From NCBI GenBank assembly GCA_008921705.1, contig VFFE01009068.1:3171017-3235016 (forward strand): a stretch of DNA of 64,000 nucleotides, written 5' to 3'. Source of the stretch: Burhinus oedicnemus. Taxonomy: Eukaryota > Chordata > Aves > Charadriiformes > Burhinidae. The notes under the pieces were generated by a model that had not been told where the DNA came from, ran no database searches, and saw only the letters and a list, made by a program, of their open reading frames with translations. Made by a program: the position numbers and the translations under genes. Numbering within the stretch: the stretch's first letter is position 1; each line of letters starts with the position of its first letter. This document shows positions 23,501 to 33,500 of the stretch, piece after piece.

Positions 23501-25274
23501 ATCCAAAGGAGCCTGTTCCACAACAGCCTCTGTTACCAAAGACAGAAAAACTAACATGGGAAAACTACTTTACGTCCCCATGTACAGCCAGTTTCATAGA
23601 ATAGTTTAGGTTGGAAGGGACCTTAAAGATCACCTAGTTCCAAACCCCCTGCCATGGGCAGGGACACCTCCCACTAAACCAGGTTACTCAAAGCACCATC
23701 TAACCTGGTCTTGGACACTGCCAGGGATGGGGCCTCCACAACTTCCCTGGGCAACCTGTTCCAGTGTCTCGCCACCCTCGGAGTGAAAAATTTCTTCCTA
23801 ATATCTATTCTAAATCTTCCCTCTTCCAGTTTGAAGCCATTACCCCTCATCCTGTCATTACATGGCCTTATAAAACATCCCTCTCCAGCTTTCTTGTAGG
23901 CCCCTTTCAGATACTGGAAGGCTGCTATAAGGTGTCCCTGGAGCCTTCTCTTCTCCAGGCTGATCCAAAGTTTGGTTACAGTGATTCATTTACTCATTCT
24001 GACTTACCCCTGAAAAGCATCTGGGATTACTGAGCAGTATAAAAAGATAGGTAAGGATCCCCACACCGAGCTACAGTGCAGAGAACTGTATTATTAAAGG
24101 CACCCAACAAATATAGGCATTTCAGGAAGACCAGAAGTCCCCATTTTTGATACACATTTCTTCGAACTAGTAACAGCGTTGGCAGTATGCCTCTTTGTTA
24201 ATTCAGCACAACCAGTGCAGGCTAAATGAGACTTGCACAGTTCTATGACAGCAGTGTTATCACTGGAGCAAAAAAGGCAGGAGGGCACAATTCTACAGGA
24301 CTGTTTGTGCAATACCTCATCTTACAGCAAAATAAGATGACAAGGAAGCAATATTTCTTGTTCCCCAGACCATCAAGTCTATCTTCTAGGAGGATGGTTA
24401 ACATCTGAAAAAAAGATGATGCTCTTGAGATCAGCTTCTAGGCATCCTCATTCTAGTTACTGAAGGTACTTGGATCACCTTCTGTCTACCTTATAAGAAT
24501 CCAGCTGTACCCTAAGACCTCAGAGCAATGCCTGCTTGATGTTGTGCTTAATGTATTGTTTCCTGGAAGCGTATCCATGATCTGATGTTGCCGTAACCCA
24601 AACAATACCTAAATGAGCAACAGATAAAGTGAGTCTTTTACAGAGAATTCACTTGGAAGCAGTAAAATGTGTGGAGATCCCAAGGGTCCCCTATCTGAGA
24701 ACTTGCAGATTTGAATCCAGAGTAACTTTCTGGCAAAAGCAAGATGGTTCTTTCTGTGACCTCGAAACCCATAGACATCTGTTTGTAGGTCAGGACAAGA
24801 ATAGTGGACTCCAGGAAACAAACTGTTGGTTCACTGTTGTTAATACAGGAAATGCTACTATGAAAAACATTCACATAGTTAGGTTTCTGGATGGGAAAAG
24901 GCTTCTAATGCATATTTCAAATTTTACTGACCTTTCTCAGCTTTGCTGACTTGATCTCAAACTCAAAGAAAAGGGAGAAGAACTTAAGTGTTTCCTGCCA
25001 ACTTGCTCATTTCTCTCATGGATGACTAATGGCTGGGGAGTGGAGTGTTCCCCATGTTTTCACTAATCTGAAAAATATATAAGAATTTGCATGCCTTGGC
25101 CTAATAAACTGAATGTGTTTCTGTGCAGATGTTCCTCTGGGTGCTACGTTAGTCACTGCTTTTTATAACGGCTGCATGGAGGTGAAGGTCAACAACAGAC
25201 AGCTGGATCTGGATGAAGCCATTTCTAAACACAATGACATTAGATCTCACTCATGCCCGCTGATTATGCAGTAA
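2454..25274 (+). CDS. PROS1: PROS1, vitamin K-dependent protein S, 3' part (11 spliced exons, partial)
   Basis: Protein S is a secreted anticoagulant cofactor of activated protein C and TFPI and a ligand of TAM receptors. Eleven + strand exons join without a phase conflict: 2454-2576, 2730-2852, 4742-4867, 11634-11755, 14265-14383, 16488-16677, 17667-17834, 18906-19074, 20679-20827, 21621-21834 and 25129-25274. The sum is 1649 bases: two bases closing a split codon, 548 codons and a stop. Seen in order are EGF1, three calcium-binding EGF modules opening DINEC/DINEC/DIDEC, then two LG domains with motifs such as [37 protein letters not shown] and VTYLGGLP. This order and wording is specific for protein S; GAS6, its paralogue, is less similar. 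Signal peptide, Gla and thrombin-sensitive exons (human exons 1-4) are not visible and must be upstream. No frame break was seen, so the gene looks functional. Confidence 0.96.
2730..2852 (+). CDS. PROS1: PROS1 exon: calcium-binding EGF-like domain 2 (human exon 6 equivalent)
   Basis: 123 bases, phase 1-1, acceptor TTCTAG at 2724-2729 and donor GT at 2853. It opens with DINEC, the calcium-binding EGF signature, and carries six cysteines. [12 protein letters not shown] fits the beta-hydroxylation consensus with Asn. The loop between the first two cysteines (CEDLNGGC) is three residues shorter than in human protein S, which explains why the exon is nine bases shorter than the human one; this comparison is from recall. 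Confidence 0.95.
2853..4741 (+). other. PROS1: PROS1 intron between EGF2 and EGF3 exons
   Basis: 1889 bases bounded by GT at 2853 and AG at 4740-4741. It contains a purine-only tract at 3098-3135 and a T-rich tract preceded by GGGG around 3660-3681. No exon, RNA gene or recognisable transposon was seen. Confidence 0.85.
4742..4867 (+). CDS. PROS1: PROS1 exon: calcium-binding EGF-like domain 3 (human exon 7 equivalent)
   Basis: 126 bases, phase 1-1, acceptor TTTCTAG and donor GT at 4868. It starts [19 protein letters not shown] and has six cysteines. [12 protein letters not shown] fits the Asn beta-hydroxylation consensus. An N-glycosylation sequon, NST, occurs in YNSTSKNC just before the last cysteine. 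Length equals the human exon as recalled. A 17-base T run follows at 4915-4931 in the intron. Confidence 0.95.
4868..11633 (+). other. PROS1: PROS1 intron between EGF3 and EGF4 exons (largest in the window)
   Basis: 6766 bases, GT at 4868 to AG at 11632-11633. No coding exon was recognised. It holds a 17-base T run (4915-4931), T tracts preceded by G runs near 6758-6771 and 8265-8290, and a long T/TTTTG tract at 10675-10726. Small open frames on both strands (for example 7634-7870 and 9712-9984) show no family motif. Confidence 0.85.
10675..10726. repeat. T-rich low-complexity tract with TTTTG units
   Basis: About 50 bases made almost only of T, broken by single G or GG and one C, with several TTTTG units. 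It lies inside the PROS1 intron before the EGF4 exon. It may be a decayed microsatellite or an old poly(A) tail on the minus strand; no transposon body was recognised next to it. Confidence 0.8.
11634..11755 (+). CDS. PROS1: PROS1 exon: calcium-binding EGF-like domain 4 (human exon 8 equivalent)
   Basis: 122 bases, phase 1 in and phase 0 out, acceptor TCCTAG and donor GT at 11756. It opens [16 protein letters not shown] and has six cysteines. [12 protein letters not shown] fits the Asn beta-hydroxylation consensus. The change from phase 1 to phase 0 marks the switch from EGF modules to the LG region. DGKKGFKLS is close to the human sequence, and the length equals the human exon as recalled. 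Confidence 0.95.
11756..14264 (+). other. PROS1: PROS1 intron between EGF4 and first LG exon
   Basis: 2509 bases, GT at 11756 to AG at 14263-14264. It contains an imperfect 27-28 base direct tandem duplication at 12542-12596. No exon or transposon was recognised. Confidence 0.85.
12542..12596. repeat. Imperfect tandem duplication, two units of 27-28 bases
   Basis: Both units start CTTGTTTGTA and continue TTTCTGAAA, ending ATGAA in the first (12542-12568) and CTGAA in the second (12569-12596). They differ by a few substitutions and one indel, so this is a local duplication that has since drifted. Confidence 0.7.
14265..14383 (+). CDS. PROS1: PROS1 exon: start of laminin G domain 1 (human exon 9 equivalent)
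   Basis: 119 bases, phase 0 in and phase 2 out, acceptor TTTTCAG and donor GTAAGC at 14384. It encodes [10 protein letters not shown], then ELLYLAEQF and VLYLKFKLP, the first strands of LG1. It is one codon longer than the human exon as recalled: the strand reads [10 protein letters not shown] where human has one residue fewer. LPNVTR contains an N-glycosylation sequon (NVT) that I do not recall in human protein S. Confidence 0.94.
14384..16487 (+). other. PROS1: PROS1 intron within LG1 (first)
   Basis: 2104 bases, GT at 14384 to AG at 16486-16487. No exon was recognised. The open frames at 14602-14838 (+), 14920-15135 (-) and 15180-15371 (-) lack any family motif. Confidence 0.85.
16488..16677 (+). 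CDS. PROS1: PROS1 exon: laminin G domain 1, core (human exon 10 equivalent)
   Basis: 190 bases, phase 2 in and phase 0 out, acceptor ACTCAG and donor GTAAGC at 16678. The first base completes the Arg codon split from the previous exon. The protein reads [20 protein letters not shown], then [15 protein letters not shown] and a GG-x-x-IND-GLWH motif. These are canonical LG beta-strands; the hydrophobic [13 protein letters not shown] core matches human WLLIALRGGKIEV. Length equals the human exon as recalled. Confidence 0.95.
16678..17666 (+). other. PROS1: PROS1 intron within LG1 (second)
   Basis: 989 bases, GTAAGC at 16678 to TTCTAG ending at 17666. AT-rich; nothing else was recognised in it. 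Confidence 0.85.
17667..17834 (+). CDS. PROS1: PROS1 exon: laminin G domain 1, continued (human exon 11 equivalent)
   Basis: 168 bases, exactly 56 codons, phase 0-0, acceptor TTCTAG and donor GTAACA at 17835. It starts [20 protein letters not shown], nearly identical to human protein S, and continues [15 protein letters not shown]. Read-through of the donor gives a longer open frame to 17954, which is intron sequence. Confidence 0.96.
17835..18905 (+). other. PROS1: PROS1 intron at the LG1 end
   Basis: 1071 bases, GT at 17835 to TACAG ending at 18905. No repeat or RNA gene was recognised. Confidence 0.85.
18906..19074 (+). CDS. PROS1: PROS1 exon: end of LG1 and start of LG2 (human exon 12 equivalent)
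   Basis: 169 bases, phase 0 in and phase 1 out, with the strong donor GTAAGT at 19075. It encodes [18 protein letters not shown], the conserved LG1 C-terminal motif with its disulphide cysteine, then [19 protein letters not shown] leading into LG2. Cysteines in LDGC and KHC are conserved with human. Confidence 0.96.
19075..20678 (+). other. PROS1: PROS1 intron within LG2 (first)
   Basis: 1604 bases, GTAAGT at 19075 to ACAG ending at 20678. It contains a run of 21 A at 19140-19160, just after short ACTGGTGA-like repeats, and a T/G-rich tract around 20475-20518. No exon was recognised; the open frame at 19478-19898 lies in a C/T-rich stretch and has no family motif. Confidence 0.85.
19140..19160. 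repeat. Run of 21 A
   Basis: An uninterrupted A homopolymer followed by GAAGGAAGAG and a short ACAC stretch. It is preceded by short direct repeats of ACTGGTGA type (19112-19139). It could be the tail of a small retroposed fragment, but no insert body or clear target duplication is visible. Confidence 0.85.
20679..20827 (+). CDS. PROS1: PROS1 exon: laminin G domain 2 (human exon 13 equivalent)
   Basis: 149 bases, phase 1 in and phase 0 out, acceptor AACAG and donor GTGATC at 20828. It encodes [20 protein letters not shown], then [20 protein letters not shown] and DSNSSDSQ. It is one codon shorter than human as recalled. Three N-glycosylation sequons are visible (NVT, NET and NSS). The NVT in WLINVT corresponds to a known human glycosylation position. 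Confidence 0.95.
20828..21620 (+). other. PROS1: PROS1 intron within LG2 (second)
   Basis: 793 bases, GT at 20828 to TTTAG ending at 21620. AT-rich; nothing else was recognised. Confidence 0.85.
21621..21834 (+). CDS. PROS1: PROS1 exon: laminin G domain 2, variable part (human exon 14 equivalent)
   Basis: 214 bases, phase 0 in and phase 1 out, acceptor TTTAG and donor GTGAAT at 21835. It encodes [15 protein letters not shown], a conserved single cysteine in KKLCTPRK, and ends [11 protein letters not shown]. This is the least conserved exon here: it is four codons shorter than human as recalled, and the middle aligns only loosely. One sequon (NIT) is present. The LGGLP end and the splice phases make the assignment firm. 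Confidence 0.93.
21835..25128 (+). other. PROS1: PROS1 last intron, containing a CR1 copy
   Basis: 3294 bases, GTGAAT at 21835 to GTGCAG ending at 25128. It holds a minus-strand CR1 fragment at about 23594-23965. The 135-codon open frame at 21860-22267 and the 105-codon frame at 22636-22953 have no recognisable domain. Confidence 0.85.
23594..23965 (-). mobile_element. CR1 LINE, 3' end fragment in the last PROS1 intron
   Basis: On the + strand it begins with the reverse complement of a CR1 3' end (CATAGAATAGTTTAGG followed by GGAAGGGACC) and runs through the reverse complement of the ORF2 tail and 3' UTR, stopping near CTCCAGGCTGATCC. It is therefore inserted antisense to PROS1 and 5'-truncated to about 370 bases, as is usual for CR1. 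The coding frame is degraded. CR1 elements are the dominant LINEs of birds and are also common in crocodilians and turtles. Confidence 0.93.
25129..25274 (+). CDS. PROS1: PROS1 last coding exon: end of LG2 and stop
   Basis: 146 bases of coding sequence, phase 1 in, acceptor TGTGCAG. It encodes [19 protein letters not shown], then [15 protein letters not shown] and SHSCPLIMQ, stopping at TAA 25272-25274. The cysteine pair NGC and SHSC closes LG2 as in human. After SHSCP the tail is only LIMQ; human protein S carries a longer lysine-containing tail there, from recall. Confidence 0.96.
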
Positions 25275-26476
25275 CCATTCAATTCTTAATTTAACTTTTT
25301 TCTTTCAGATACAATTTGTGTAATTAGTCTCATGCCATAATGAAGCCTGTATTATTTTATTCAAGATGTGCCAGGAAAATAATCAACAGCATGTTTTTCC
25401 TCCCTTTTATATAGAATGGAGGGAAAAAAAAAATCCCCTCTCTTCAGCTGTAAAGGGAGAATCAAGATGAAGTAAAATGTTCTTTTACTCATATCAGTGT
25501 TAAAGCTAGATTTATCTTCCATGCTCATACTATGCCCTTGATATAACTAGTTTAAAGAGTAAGGTCAGGAAGTTCTGTTTAGAACCAATTTTACATCTTA
25601 TTTTTCATATATCAGCATAAAGTTACAAGTTGCAAATTTTAGTAATGTATTTGAATCTACACAAAACCATTCTCATTAAACTTTTCCAAGCATAACATAC
25701 AAAGAGAAATCTCTACAGGTTTTGTAATATGTGCTTTTGATAAAGCAAAAAATACCCTGGAATCCAGAGCCCAAACTCTTTGTGAATATGTTTACAAGTT
25801 GTATCAATACTGGTGAAAAAAATATCTCAGTTTTGAAGTTGCTTTAAGTAGCTCAATTTTTGAAAATAGCTCTCGTTATACTGTACTAGCTTTAATTCTT
25901 CTATCTTAGGAACCCAGCTTTAGACTTTTAAGGGAGTTGTGGATCAGGTCAGGTAATTTACTTTCAAAGTGGGTTGAAGTACACCCAGGGAATTTTGGAA
26001 AACAGAGGAGATGGCATGAACGAAGGAGCTCTGGTCTTCATCACAGGACACCAAACTGGAATTTGCTAGGTAAAGCTGAGAAATTGCGACAAACGTTTCT
26101 TCCATTCGTGACAAATCTAGCACTCCTCCGTATGAGCACCCTCTAATGGTCCATCATATTCCCTTTATTTAGGTCAACCTTGCATTCACAGAGCCCTAGA
26201 AGAGATTTATTTGTAACCCATTACAGCTGTTTTTCTGACATACTTGAAAGCCTAAGTTTTGCTAGTAAGATCAGAATGTAAACCCACATTCTGTTCAGCC
26301 AACTTTAATGGAACAGATAGTTAGAAAAGTATTGTTTTCCTCAGGTGTGCTTATTTCAAGCATTTCTAATATTTCTTTAGCATCCTTTGAGTGTTCTTTC
26401 CACTTCCAAACTCATTTTCACGCAACCAGAAGCCTCCCTGTGCAGGTCACCTAGTGGTTTTGTTAACCCCAAACCA

Positions 26477-26482
26477 AATAAA
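26477..26482 (+). terminator. Candidate poly(A) signal AATAAA, about 1.2 kb after the stop
   Basis: Canonical AATAAA in the sequence CCAAATAAATAGC. The distance from the stop would give a 3' UTR of about 1.2 kb, similar to what I recall for human PROS1. The downstream sequence is only weakly GT-rich. Confidence 0.4.
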
Positions 26483-27529
26483 TAGCAAGAGAATTGCTGT
26501 AAGTGATGAATATATGCTCTCATCCATCAACCAGAGAGACATTTATCTGCTAGGATTCTTGACCTGAGGTTTACTTTCTTCGCTTGAGACATTGAAGTGG
26601 AAATGTATGTACAAAAGGATGGATTGTGACAATACTCGTTTTGAGGATCGCGTTTCTCCAGAGATATTCCCAGTGACATTAGTGAAGTTTCTTTCGTTGT
26701 TGAGTACTAACGTTGGTACATCGGTATTGCAGAACCTGAGCCCATCTTTCAACATTATTGCTTTGTCTGAGGTTATTGTTAACTTCACTTCCCACTTGTG
26801 TAACGTAATACACACCAGCCAGCCTCTGTACAGTCTCTGAATCTGTCCAGCACTGGTTCATATGTAGCTGCTTATCAGCAGGAATACCATACGGCTGACA
26901 CCCGGGGGGGGCTAATTGCCAGCGAACTTCTAGTTCACTTTTCTGGGATGGCATGTAAAAAAAGCTTTGATTTCTCCAGGCTCCAGGGAGGGGAAATAAC
27001 TGCAGGAAAGCATCCCTCCTTGCCCTCCTCCCATCCCAACACATACATTCTTCATTTGGGCCTAAGTTGAGGAATAAGTTGACTGAAATAAGCAGGTTTT
27101 GCACGCAAGGCACTGAATTGGGACTTCTGACATCAAATGCACACAATTACTTCATTCATAGTATCTCAGCAGCACCCACTGAATTCTGGAAAGCCCTTGG
27201 GTCAGCCTCTTTGCCTTGTACAACAAACATAGAAATAATGAGATGAGGAACACAAAGTAAAGTGTCAGCAATACTCTAAATGCTTATGTCAGCCTGTGCA
27301 AACAGGAGAAAAAAAGGTTTGGGGTTTTTTTTAGGGTTTGTTTGTTTAGGTGTAATAAATGGTATAGAGGTGAAATGAAAGAAAAGAAAAAAAAAAATCA
27401 CTGAATTTCCCCACACAGACACTTTTTTTTTTTTCCCAATGGAAGAATACTTTAGAGTATTGTAGTTGTAATGAAACCTCTGCACTTTTTTTTTTTAAAT
27501 GTAAAAGTGCCTCCCTATTGTAAGAATTA

Positions 27530-27535
27530 AATAAA
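27530..27535 (+). terminator. Candidate distal poly(A) signal AATAAA
   Basis: Canonical AATAAA followed within 20-60 bases by T/GT-rich sequence (TTTCTTTTCATTTTAAG, then TTGTATTTGC). Of the candidates it has the best-looking downstream element. Use would give a 3' UTR of about 2.3 kb. Confidence 0.45.
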
Positions 27536-27560
27536 GCAGCATTTGCAAATTTCTTTTCAT

Positions 27561-30500
27561 TTTAAGTTGTATTTGCATATCTTTGTTCATTGTCATTGTG
27601 CAAGACTTGTTCTAGTGGTCAAATGGCTTACTCTGGAGATTCAACATCAAAGAAAATAATTGGCTCAAATAATACGCTATTCAAACAGGCGTCCATATTC
27701 TCTAGGTAAATTTTTAAGTTTATTAATAGTTTAATATTGCCTGAGGAAATTAAGCTTTGCTTAAAACTACATGCAGGAGAAAGGAGATCAGTAAAAGTTA
27801 TTGATTCCTATCTTTTCTCCTGCATCAGATGTATTTAATTGTATTTTAGGCATAATCATTTCAGCAAGGGCCGTTCAGTGTTTATACAGAACAGCTGGAC
27901 CGGCTCTGTGCTTTTTCAGCTCCTGTGCACCAAATGTTACAAATCAGTATGTCCTTATTTCCTTGAAAATGAAATCTAGTCATGGAATTGGTTCTTGTTT
28001 GTACTAGAGCAGCTTCCTGCTTATATGCCTGATCTAGGCTTACTTTACGTGCTTTAATGCCTGCATGTCTCATGGTAGAGATAACTGGCTAGATTGTGTG
28101 CAAACACCTTCACTATTGATATTCAAGATTAGCTCTAGAGCCATCGTCTTCAGAGAAAGAGAGGCCAAACTGATTTTCAGTCATTCTAGTCCTGCTTATC
28201 ACCAAACTGATGCCGGTCCTTTGATGTCATTAGTCATATATACATGCTTAATATTTTGCTGCCTCAGCAACCTTGTTATATCAAAATAAGCATCCTGGAT
28301 TTGGAAGCAATTTCACATTTCATCTGCCAAGAAGAACAGTTGTGTACCAAAAAAGTTAGATACAAGGAAAATCATAAGAGCTAATACCAAAGGGGTAAGA
28401 AAGACATTGCTTTGTGAATAAAAAGAGAACTGATATTCGGACTCTGGTTTTGTCCCACCTTCTTTTCCTGGCCACAGTCCTGCAGCAGCAGTTTAGAGCT
28501 AAATGACCTTGGCCCCTGTAATTTTAGATACCTTATTACCTGACATGGTGGTGCAGAAGTGCCAACAAGATGGAAATACTGTTGTACTATCATTGGAAGT
28601 CAAAAGGAATGTCTACAAAAAACTCCATCCACACTACCTATGAAACCTTAACAAGGTTTACCATTCATGTTTCTAAAAAATGCTTCCTATCCACAAAATG
28701 ACCATACCCCCATTGTTAGCCTGGGCATATCCTTTTGATCTAAGAGTAGTTACATTTCAATAGGAATATGTGAATAAGCAGCTAAATCATAAGAAACAAT
28801 GCTAACCAAAAACACACACACCTAAAACCACAAGCCATTTTGATCCAGTAGGTGTTTTTACCTCCTTTCCTCTCTTCCACTCTATGCCCCTCCAAACACA
28901 TAAAAGCCTCTTTCAAAAAAGCTCACTTTTTAACCACACTCGACAGTTTTACCTCGCCTGGCATGGCAACAGTTTGCTCAGGAGTTGGGGATGTGTCCCC
29001 CCCGCTCCCCAAGGCCAGCTTTACAAATACATGTGTTTGGACAGACGTGCTTGCGTGTAAACCGGAGCTTAAACAAGGACTTCAGGTTGCCCTTGAGTAT
29101 CTGTCATCAGGAGAGGAACCGAAGACGCTGAAAGTACAAGACTCTAGTTTGTGATGCCAGGTGCCAAACCTGCTATAGACTGAGTCCCTTGCTCACCTTT
29201 CCTCATAAGCAAAGTAAGTCCTTGAAGCACTTCCAAAAATCTTGCAAGCCTTAACAGTTCCATGCAAAGTAGCGCTTTGTTTCTTAATACTTGTTAAGAA
29301 GCTGCGTTTCCCTTCCCTTTCATCCCCCAGTTAAGAGGTAAATGAAAACCAATGCAAAAATACACAACTCTGCAGTTACAAAAAGCCATGCAATTAGCTT
29401 TTCTAGATAGAGGACCAGAATTGGCCTCATTCTTCTCTGATCTGGCCAAGCTTCTTCTGCTGAAGGCCCACCACAGCACTAGTGGTGGAGCATGTGCTAA
29501 CAGCAATGCTGACACTCGGCATAAGTAAAACAGAGAGGTGGTGAGGGCCACACAACTGGAGAGCAATACTTCTAGAACTTACTAGCGGTTTTATTTTGAA
29601 ACCATAAATAAGATATTAATTTACTGAAGGTAAGATCTTAACAGGATGTAAGAAGACCACTTTAAGACATGTGCAAAGTTATACGTGAATTTTTGCAAGT
29701 TTGGCATAGCACAAAAGGTGCAGAATCAAAATGCCTTTGCTTAAAACAAACCCCAAGAAAGAACAGTTCGTGTATAAGATAGCCAGTATTTCTAATTGCC
29801 ATTCAGCAGTAGCTTACCTTTCCAGGAAAGGTTTTTCCCTTCTTCAAGTTCCAGTATGATTCCCATCAACTAAAAACTCTGTTAAAAAAAAAAAAAACAA
29901 GCACCAAAAAAAAGAAGAAAAAAAAGGTGGCATTAGAGCAGACCTTACTCTTTTCTAGCCTATGATGGACTGCATGATCATTCCCCCCAGCTGGTCACAG
30001 ACTCCTGCTAACACAGCCCATTGAAAAGCAACCTTCTCTTTTTAAATCTGGGCAGAAGCCAGCCTTTTGCTTAAAGGGTTTCTTCTGGAACAGAAGGTTG
30101 TGTAGATTCAACAAACCTGTATGCCTGGAACAGGCAAACCCTATCACCTTGTAATTCATGACGTTATATTGCTACGCTGGGCAATAGAGGCATTAAGCAA
30201 GCTGCACAGATGAACTGAAGTTTGTGTCTCAGTGAAGGTTTATACACGCTCTCCCAGTCTTTCAGAGGATTCATAAGTAGTTCATTGGCAGCTTCACAAA
30301 ATCCTCATAGTGAAGTCATTACTCTGCATTTGCTGTCTTCCACAGATGTGAACGAGGATGACATCAGGATCTACCCCAAACTGTCCTTCCATCTGCTGGG
30401 GTGGGCCAAAGCTCCCAGTCCTTGGGGTGCTCCACCCCATACGGGAAATGAGATTAGTCTGGGTCAAGCAGTCAAGAGAGGGACTGGTGTCCTGTCTTCA

Positions 30501-33500
30501 CAAGTGAAGGCTGCTTTTTAAAGGCACTTAGCTTTTTAGACAGAGATAAATGAATGATATTTCCAGGCATGCTCCATATAAAGAAAGATGTTTCTCTTTA
30601 AATAAACGATGGATAAAAGCAAACATTTCAAGATGAGCACAGTTACCATAGGTCTTTTCAAAGCCAGATGAGCCTTCCGTTATTATTTTCCAAACTTTAT
30701 TTACATGGGGAAGACTTTAAAGAAATAAACCCCTAGAAATACAGGCTGAAATTTTTTCAAACAAGCAGACAGAATGTAATGACAATAATTTAGAGTAAGA
30801 TGTGTTGGTAAGTTCTTTATATGACAGTGAAAAGCCCGATCATTGATTTAAATGATGTGAATATTCTTTTCATATTTTGTTCCTGCAGAAAATAAAATGG
30901 GGGTTTTTTTACTGCTGTTGTAAAGCAGGTAACTGAAATGGTCCCTCTCTCACCTGCTTGTGCTCTGCAGCAACCTTTCTTCTGAACTGGCTTTGGACTT
31001 TTATCAAAATGTGAAGATACCAGGAGTCCCAGGTTCCCCACCGCTAACAATACTAGAACTTCATACATTCAGCAGTTCCTTGCTCTGTTTTGGGTGTCAG
31101 TGATGTCACTAGCCAAAGATGGTGAAACAGAGCTATGACCTATGATCTCAAAAGCTGAAAGTGTAGTTTAGCTCATCTATAAGAAAACAAGAAGCAGCTT
31201 TGTCAGTATTTCAAACAGTTGGCTACTGCCAGACGCCTGAAGAAACTGTCGCTAACCAAGGATGAAATTGATTTAATCAGTTTTACCTTGCAGCCTGTTG
31301 TAGGTCTTGATATAAAAAAACACCCTCCACTCCCAAAAAAACCTAAACAGCGAAACTTTAAAAATGGACATTAGTTCCTCAGGAATCTGCACAATGAATA
31401 TTAAACAGACCCTTGAAGCGCTTCGTGCCTTTGCCCAAAACCAATTGTTTTTTCTTTATTAAATGCACCGATTTTTCTGCTGCTAATGCTGGGTTTAACT
31501 CTAAACTTGCAGAGAGTGTTTGTGTAGGCAGATGGCAAAACAACACACGAAGGGATGATCTCCAAGGGCGCAAAGGGACATTAAGCATCCACCTACCGTT
31601 GGAAGTCAACCACTCCACTACCCTTGATGCCTCTGAAAATCTGTCTTGTTACACAGACAGAAGAGCCTGACCTCCACAATATCTCAAAGCCAAAACTTTA
31701 GCAATTGTGTGCTATGCTTTACCAGAACAAAGATCTACATGGCTACAAATACAGAGGTTTATGTTTGCAATCAGAAGAGAAATGCAATAGGTTCAAACAA
31801 AAATAAAACAAGTTTGTGACAGTACTGCACTAGGAGACCAATTTTAACCTGTCCCTGCTAAGTATAATGTATACAGAGAGTGAGAAAGTAATTTTCCAGA
31901 AAATTCAGAAATCTGATGACTTCCCATGTCTGTTGTGCATTGTACTATACAAATGCATACTGTAATACATTTTTAAGTATTAAGTGTTGAACATAAGCCA
32001 TGTTTGGTTTATGCAGCAATGCCAAGTTTAAACTCCTGCCAGAAACTTTCTCTCCAGACTGTCAGTTCCTAGTGACAAAGAAAGTTGCCATGACACAAAC
32101 ACCTTTTGCAAACTGCAGCTAGGTTCATACACCAATGGCCCAGTGAGAGTGCTGGGGACTCCAGTGTGCCAGCAAAATTCATCTCCATGTCTGTCCAACT
32201 GGAGTTTGAAAGCCCAGTCCCTTGGTGTGGCTGTGTCTGAGCCTTAGAGGAGGGCTAGCTGGCTGTCATTCAGTCCTCCTAGCAGAAAGGAGATGCTGGC
32301 TGGCTGCGTGAGGCAAGCAGAGGCGAGAGAGCAAGCGGTACGTGTCTGGTTGGTTGGGGCTTGTGTTCAACTGCTGTTATGAAGGCCTGCCGTCTAGAGG
32401 TACCATCGGATGCTCAACTGTTGCATAGTGCAGAGAGCAGAGGACATGTAGCTTACGGATTATAACAGCTGCACTTCCATCTAGCCCACGTGCAGGGAAT
32501 TGATGTGCCTTCATGGACACTGGGGCCTGCTTTCAGGTTCTCTGAGAGTGTTTTTTGGAACTTCTTTTTCTTTGCTGAGAGGTTGAGCCCTTTTTTCAGA
32601 AAACACAGGTCTTGTGACCCTTCCAAAATTCTACTACCCTGGCAAAAGTGACCCTAATGTCAACATTGATGTTAGCTAGGTTCCTGAATAGCACTGCAGG
32701 GGAGAAGTGTTTCCCTGCTGATGACCCTTTGGAGCCTGACTCTTAATGCACTGTGGGTTAAGTGCTGGTCTTCGACAAATACCTGAAGAAAGCCAGCAGT
32801 TTGGATTCATTACTGGAAACAATCTGTAGGTGGTTAGCTGGTCATGCAAATTGTGTTGTTGTTACACTTACTAAATATCTAACTATCTGCTTTGGAACAT
32901 TATCACTAGACCTGCTGTCTGCTTCTCCTACCTGCTGAGGACAGAGGAAGAGAAAGAAACAAAGTACCCTGATCCTTCCAGGAAATACACATCTGAAGTT
33001 GATGGCCTTACAGGGATGCTGACCAGCTGTTTGTTATATTATTTCTTTGGAAATCTTTGTCTTGTTTCCAATAAAACACTTTCTGTCATAGGTTCACTCC
33101 ATTTCCCTAAGACTGGGGCACTGTTTTTCATTTGTATTCTCTGTTTCCTGGCCAGATATTGCATTACAACCAGAGAAAGCTTGCAAGAATGTAGCAGCAT
33201 ATTGGGGTGGAAAATAAACATTCTAGGGATATTGCAAGTATTTCCAAAGCAAGCAATACACCCTCAGCAGGGTCAGAATTAAAGTTCATCTGAAAAGGAA
33301 CACAAACACATGACGGTTTGAGACAGCATAAATAAGATTTCTTATACAAAGCACTCTGCATTGTGGGGCAGAGGAACTTCTGCTTACAACATGACAAGAG
33401 GTGATGGCCCATATTAGGATACAGCTGTCATGTAGCACTTCTGTCTGCATGTATCAGCCACAGCGGCGTGTCCACTCAGCCACTCTGCCTTTGCCTCATT

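Larger units (their letters stand above)
25275..27560 (+). other. PROS1: Probable PROS1 3' UTR region
   Basis: AT-rich sequence after the stop with no further PROS1 coding potential. Candidate poly(A) signals lie at 25675-25680 (ATTAAA), 26477-26482, 27354-27359 and 27530-27535 (all AATAAA). The end point is inferred, since transcript data are needed to choose among them. An antisense open frame of 155 codons (26679-27146) lies inside but has no recognisable domain. Confidence 0.5.

Noticed and set aside
23711..23899. Open frame on the + strand that resembles another open frame at 34547-34762 on the minus strand
   Set aside because: Both are antisense frames of the two CR1 copies; the similarity comes from the shared repeat, not from a conserved gene.
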